Part shown: piece by piece, positions 6,707 through 7,970 of the stretch
Layout of the letters: every line of letters starts with the position of its first letter
How positions within the stretch are numbered: the first letter of the stretch is position 1
Origin: Patescibacteria group bacterium
Lineage (GTDB): Bacteria > Patescibacteriota > Saccharimonadia > CAILAD01 > BJGX01
Direction of reading: 5' to 3'
Length of the DNA stretch: 7,970 nucleotides
NCBI GenBank assembly: GCA_030917065.1
Contig: JAUPVL010000052.1
Span: 1 to 7,970, forward strand
Position numbers and translations under genes: made by a program
Notes under the pieces: model-generated
What the model was told of the DNA's origin: nothing
Database searches by the model: none
Seen by the model: only the letters and a program-made list of their open reading frames with translations

Positions 6707-6737
6707 ATTCTAACATAGTTGTGTTATTGTATGTCTA
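6707..6737 (-). promoter_or_regulatory. purF promoter with extended -10
   Basis: On the minus strand, TGTTAGAAT (6707-6715) is an extended -10. TAGACA (6732-6737; 5 of 6 matches to TTGACA) lies 19 bp before the hexamer, slightly long, which an extended -10 can tolerate. Transcription would start near 6700, giving a leader of about 25 nt that includes AGGAGG. The -35 overlaps the rsmD start codon region. Confidence 0.55.
6722..6730 (+). promoter_or_regulatory. Candidate extended -10 for rsmD
   Basis: TGTTATTGT has the TGn extension and ends 6 nt before the ATG at 6737, the same geometry as the element before recG. It would give a leaderless rsmD transcript. The hexamer TATTGT matches the consensus at only 4 of 6 positions, so this is tentative. 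It lies between the -10 and -35 of the opposing purF promoter. Confidence 0.35.
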
Positions 6738-7273
6738 TGTTGAAAATAACTAGTGGAATATATAAAAACCTCACACTTACACAACCGCCAGAAAGCACTA
6801 CCAGGCCAATAAGCCAAAAAGTAAGAGCTGCAATTTTTAATGTGCTGGTGGAAAAAATAACTGGCTCGAGCGTACTAGACCTTTATTCGGGTTCTGGGGC
6901 TATGGGAATAGAAGCGATTAGTAGAGGAAGTAAGAAAGCAGTTTTGGTTGATAACAGCCCCAGGGTATTGTCAGTAATTCGAAAGAATATAAAACAACTC
7001 GATACTAGAGATGATATTCTGGTAGTCAATAAAGATGTCGATAATTTCGTATCTAGCTGCAAAGACAAATTTGACATTATACTTATCGACCCTCCGTATA
7101 ATGAATTTACTGTAGATATGGTCAACCGAGCCGCAAATCTGTTACAATATGGCGGTATAATAGTTGTGAGCAGATCGTCAAGAATCAATCTGGGTAACAC
7201 AGCAGAAGGCTTACAATTATTGTTCAGTAAAAAATACGGCGACTCCCAAGTCGACTACATAAGAAAAAATTGA
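6737..7273 (+). CDS. rsmD: 16S rRNA (guanine(966)-N(2))-methyltransferase RsmD
   Basis: RsmD uses S-adenosylmethionine to methylate N2 of G966 in helix 31 of 16S rRNA during 30S assembly. From the ATG at 6737 the protein has 178 residues, typical for the family. It opens with the family pattern MLKITSGIYKNLTL (1-14), then RPISQKVRAAIFNVL (23-37). SAM-binding motif I is VLDLYSGSGAMGIEA (46-60), followed by the acidic strand end VLVDN (69-73). The catalytic DPPY (118-121) lies in IILIDPPYNEF. An ATG at 6731 is also in frame and adds only two residues; a TTG at 6719 follows an in-frame TAG directly and is unlikely. No Shine-Dalgarno sequence precedes any of these starts. The stop codon, TGA at 7271-7273, lies inside the inverted repeat that flanks the downstream tRNA. 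The gene is divergent from purF. Confidence 0.93.
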   Translation: MLKITSGIYKNLTLTQPPESTTRPISQKVRAAIFNVLVEKITGSSVLDLYSGSGAMGIEAISRGSKKAVLVDNSPRVLSVIRKNIKQLDTRDDILVVNKDVDNFVSSCKDKFDIILIDPPYNEFTVDMVNRAANLLQYGGIIVVSRSSRINLGNTAEGLQLLFSKKYGDSQVDYIRKN

Positions 7274-7389
7274 ATTAGTTCTTTGTGCTGGAGTGGTGGA
7301 ATTGGTAGACACGCTAGCCTTAGGAGCTAGTAGGGTAAAACCTGTGGAGGTTCGAGTCCTCTCTCCAGTACCAAGAAGTAATTCAATTT
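7267..7389 (+). repeat. Inverted repeat flanking tRNA-Leu, continuous with the acceptor stem
   Basis: The arms 7267-7286 and 7370-7389 are complementary in the same register as the tRNA acceptor pairing (paired positions sum to 14656). Of 20 positions beyond the 7-bp acceptor stem, 18 are Watson-Crick pairs; the mismatches are G7278/G7378 and T7284/C7372. The left arm includes the rsmD stop codon. The right arm includes the discriminator base and the CCA, and ends one base before the murA ATG. No T-run follows, so this does not look like an intrinsic terminator. Confidence 0.8.
7287..7373 (+). tRNA. tRNA-Leu (anticodon UAG), CCA encoded
   Basis: The 87-nt cloverleaf includes the encoded CCA (7371-7373). 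Acceptor arms are 7287-7293 and 7363-7369, with a G1-U72 wobble. The D arm is GTG/CAC around a loop containing GG. The anticodon stem CTAGC (7314-7318) pairs with GCTAG (7326-7330) around loop CTTAGGA, so the anticodon is TAG at 7321-7323, which reads leucine CUA and, by wobble, other CUN codons. A 15-nt class II variable arm (7331-7345) can form a short GGGT/ACCT hairpin. The T arm is GGAGG/CCTCT around TTCGAGT. The discriminator is A73, as expected for leucine. It starts 13 nt after the rsmD stop and ends 16 nt before murA, so it is probably part of a mixed mRNA-tRNA transcript; I see no convincing promoter of its own. Confidence 0.96.
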
Positions 7390-7970
7390 ATGAAAAACAA
7401 CACTTTATCTATCACAGGCGGAAAACCTTTAGAAGGAGAAATCCAAATTAGAGGCGCCAAAAATGCACTCGCCAAAATAATGGTTGCAGCGCTTTTGAGC
7501 GATGAAGAATCTATCATTCACAATGTGGCAAATGTATCAGACGTAGTGGTAGTGAGTAAGATGATCGAGCTATTGGGCGGAAGCGTAGAGAATGATGGCA
7601 ACGGTACTATCAAGATAGCAGCCAAAAAACTTCAGATTGTTGACACCAAGCAGCTTCATTCTGTGGCTGGGACTAGCCGTATACCAATATTGTTTGCAGG
7701 CCCACTCTTGCACCGTGAAGGCAGGGCTATACTACCCGAGCTAGGTGGCTGCGAGATAGGGAAAAGACCGGTTGATTTTCACCTAAGAGCCTTAGAGACT
7801 CTAGGTGCAGTGGAACGAAATATTAACGGTGGTTATGAGCTCAGTGCAAAAAAACTTTATGGTGCAAAAATAACTCTTGATTTTCCTAGCGTAGGCGCAA
7901 CTGAACAGGTTCTGTTGAGCGCCGTGCTCGCCAAAGGCGTTACAGAGCTCAGAAACGCTGCAGTTGAGCC
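7390..7970 (+). CDS. murA: UDP-N-acetylglucosamine 1-carboxyvinyltransferase (MurA), 5' part; cut by the window edge
   Basis: MurA transfers enolpyruvate from phosphoenolpyruvate to UDP-GlcNAc, the first committed step of peptidoglycan precursor synthesis in the cytoplasm. The 193 codons present are somewhat under half of a typical 420-residue enzyme. The N-terminus has the family signature GKPLEGEIQIRGAKNAL (11-27), including the Lys-Asn pair of the UDP-sugar site. SVAGTSRIPILFAGPLL (91-107) follows, and the active-site loop is GGCEIGKRPVD (119-129) with Cys121, equivalent to E. coli Cys115. A cysteine here, rather than aspartate, is the form normally inhibited by fosfomycin. SVGATEQVLLSAVLA (167-181) is also typical. 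The ATG at 7390 has no Shine-Dalgarno sequence and lies one base past the inverted repeat flanking tRNA-Leu. Expression probably depends on the rsmD-tRNA transcript and its processing. Confidence 0.94.
   Translation, partial: MKNNTLSITGGKPLEGEIQIRGAKNALAKIMVAALLSDEESIIHNVANVSDVVVVSKMIELLGGSVENDGNGTIKIAAKKLQIVDTKQLHSVAGTSRIPILFAGPLLHREGRAILPELGGCEIGKRPVDFHLRALETLGAVERNINGGYELSAKKLYGAKITLDFPSVGATEQVLLSAVLAKGVTELRNAAVE

Noticed and set aside
7240..7253. Small hairpin CGACT-CCCA-AGTCG near the end of rsmD, considered as a terminator
   Set aside because: The stem has only 5 bp, no T-run follows, and it lies within coding sequence.
1..7970. Search for CRISPR arrays, insertion sequences, integrase or attachment sites, toxin-antitoxin pairs and defence genes
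   Set aside because: None found. The only notable repeat is the inverted pair around tRNA-Leu. No direct copy of the tRNA 3' end was seen, so integration at the tRNA is not supported.
1..7970. Alternative genetic code with TGA as a sense codon, as in some candidate-phyla bacteria
   Set aside because: No gene here needs TGA read-through, rsmD ends at TGA in the expected place, and a TGA directly precedes the purF start.

Overview
The window reads as chromosomal DNA of a small-genome bacterium of the candidate phyla radiation. Saccharibacteria (TM7) is my best guess. This rests on the style of the proteins (a PBP with a long basic cytoplasmic tail, a type-2 TyrRS with KMSSS, a signal-less zinc phospholipase C-like protein), on tight gene packing and on the moderately AT-rich composition. 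It is inference, not proof. The standard bacterial code fits: TGA ends rsmD and no in-frame TGA interrupts the other genes. There is no mobile element, CRISPR array or phage gene.

Layout. At the left edge the start of a class A penicillin-binding protein runs leftwards off the window (1-509, minus). A 76-bp divergent promoter region separates it from a rightward cluster: tyrS (586-1764), an unrecognised 225-residue protein (1772-2449), recG (2481-4526) and a zinc-dependent phospholipase C-like gene (4530-5312). The last gene ends inside the 3' end of a convergent purF (5224-6675, minus), an 89-bp tail-to-tail coding overlap. A second short divergent region (6676-6736) separates purF from a rightward cluster: rsmD (6737-7273), tRNA-Leu(UAG) with encoded CCA (7287-7373), and murA (7390 onwards, running off the right edge).

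Roles. These are mostly housekeeping genes: peptidoglycan precursor synthesis (murA) and polymerisation (PBP), translation (tyrS, tRNA-Leu, rsmD) and DNA repair/replication restart (recG). The less expected genes are purF, a first-step purine enzyme with no other purine gene in view, and the PLC-like protein, which keeps all eight side-chain zinc ligands of the clostridial alpha-toxin family but has no visible signal peptide. No stretch longer than 300 bases lacks a gene; the longest gaps are the two divergent promoter regions.

The most striking unexplained structure is around tRNA-Leu. The sequences on either side of the tRNA are complementary in the same register as the acceptor stem, giving a potential unbroken 27-position helix (24 Watson-Crick pairs, one G-U, two mismatches). 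It runs from the rsmD stop codon region to the base immediately before the murA start codon. This could bear on tRNA processing and on murA translation. Also of note are back-to-back overlapping promoters at both divergent junctions and extended -10 elements placed so that recG and rsmD may be leaderless.
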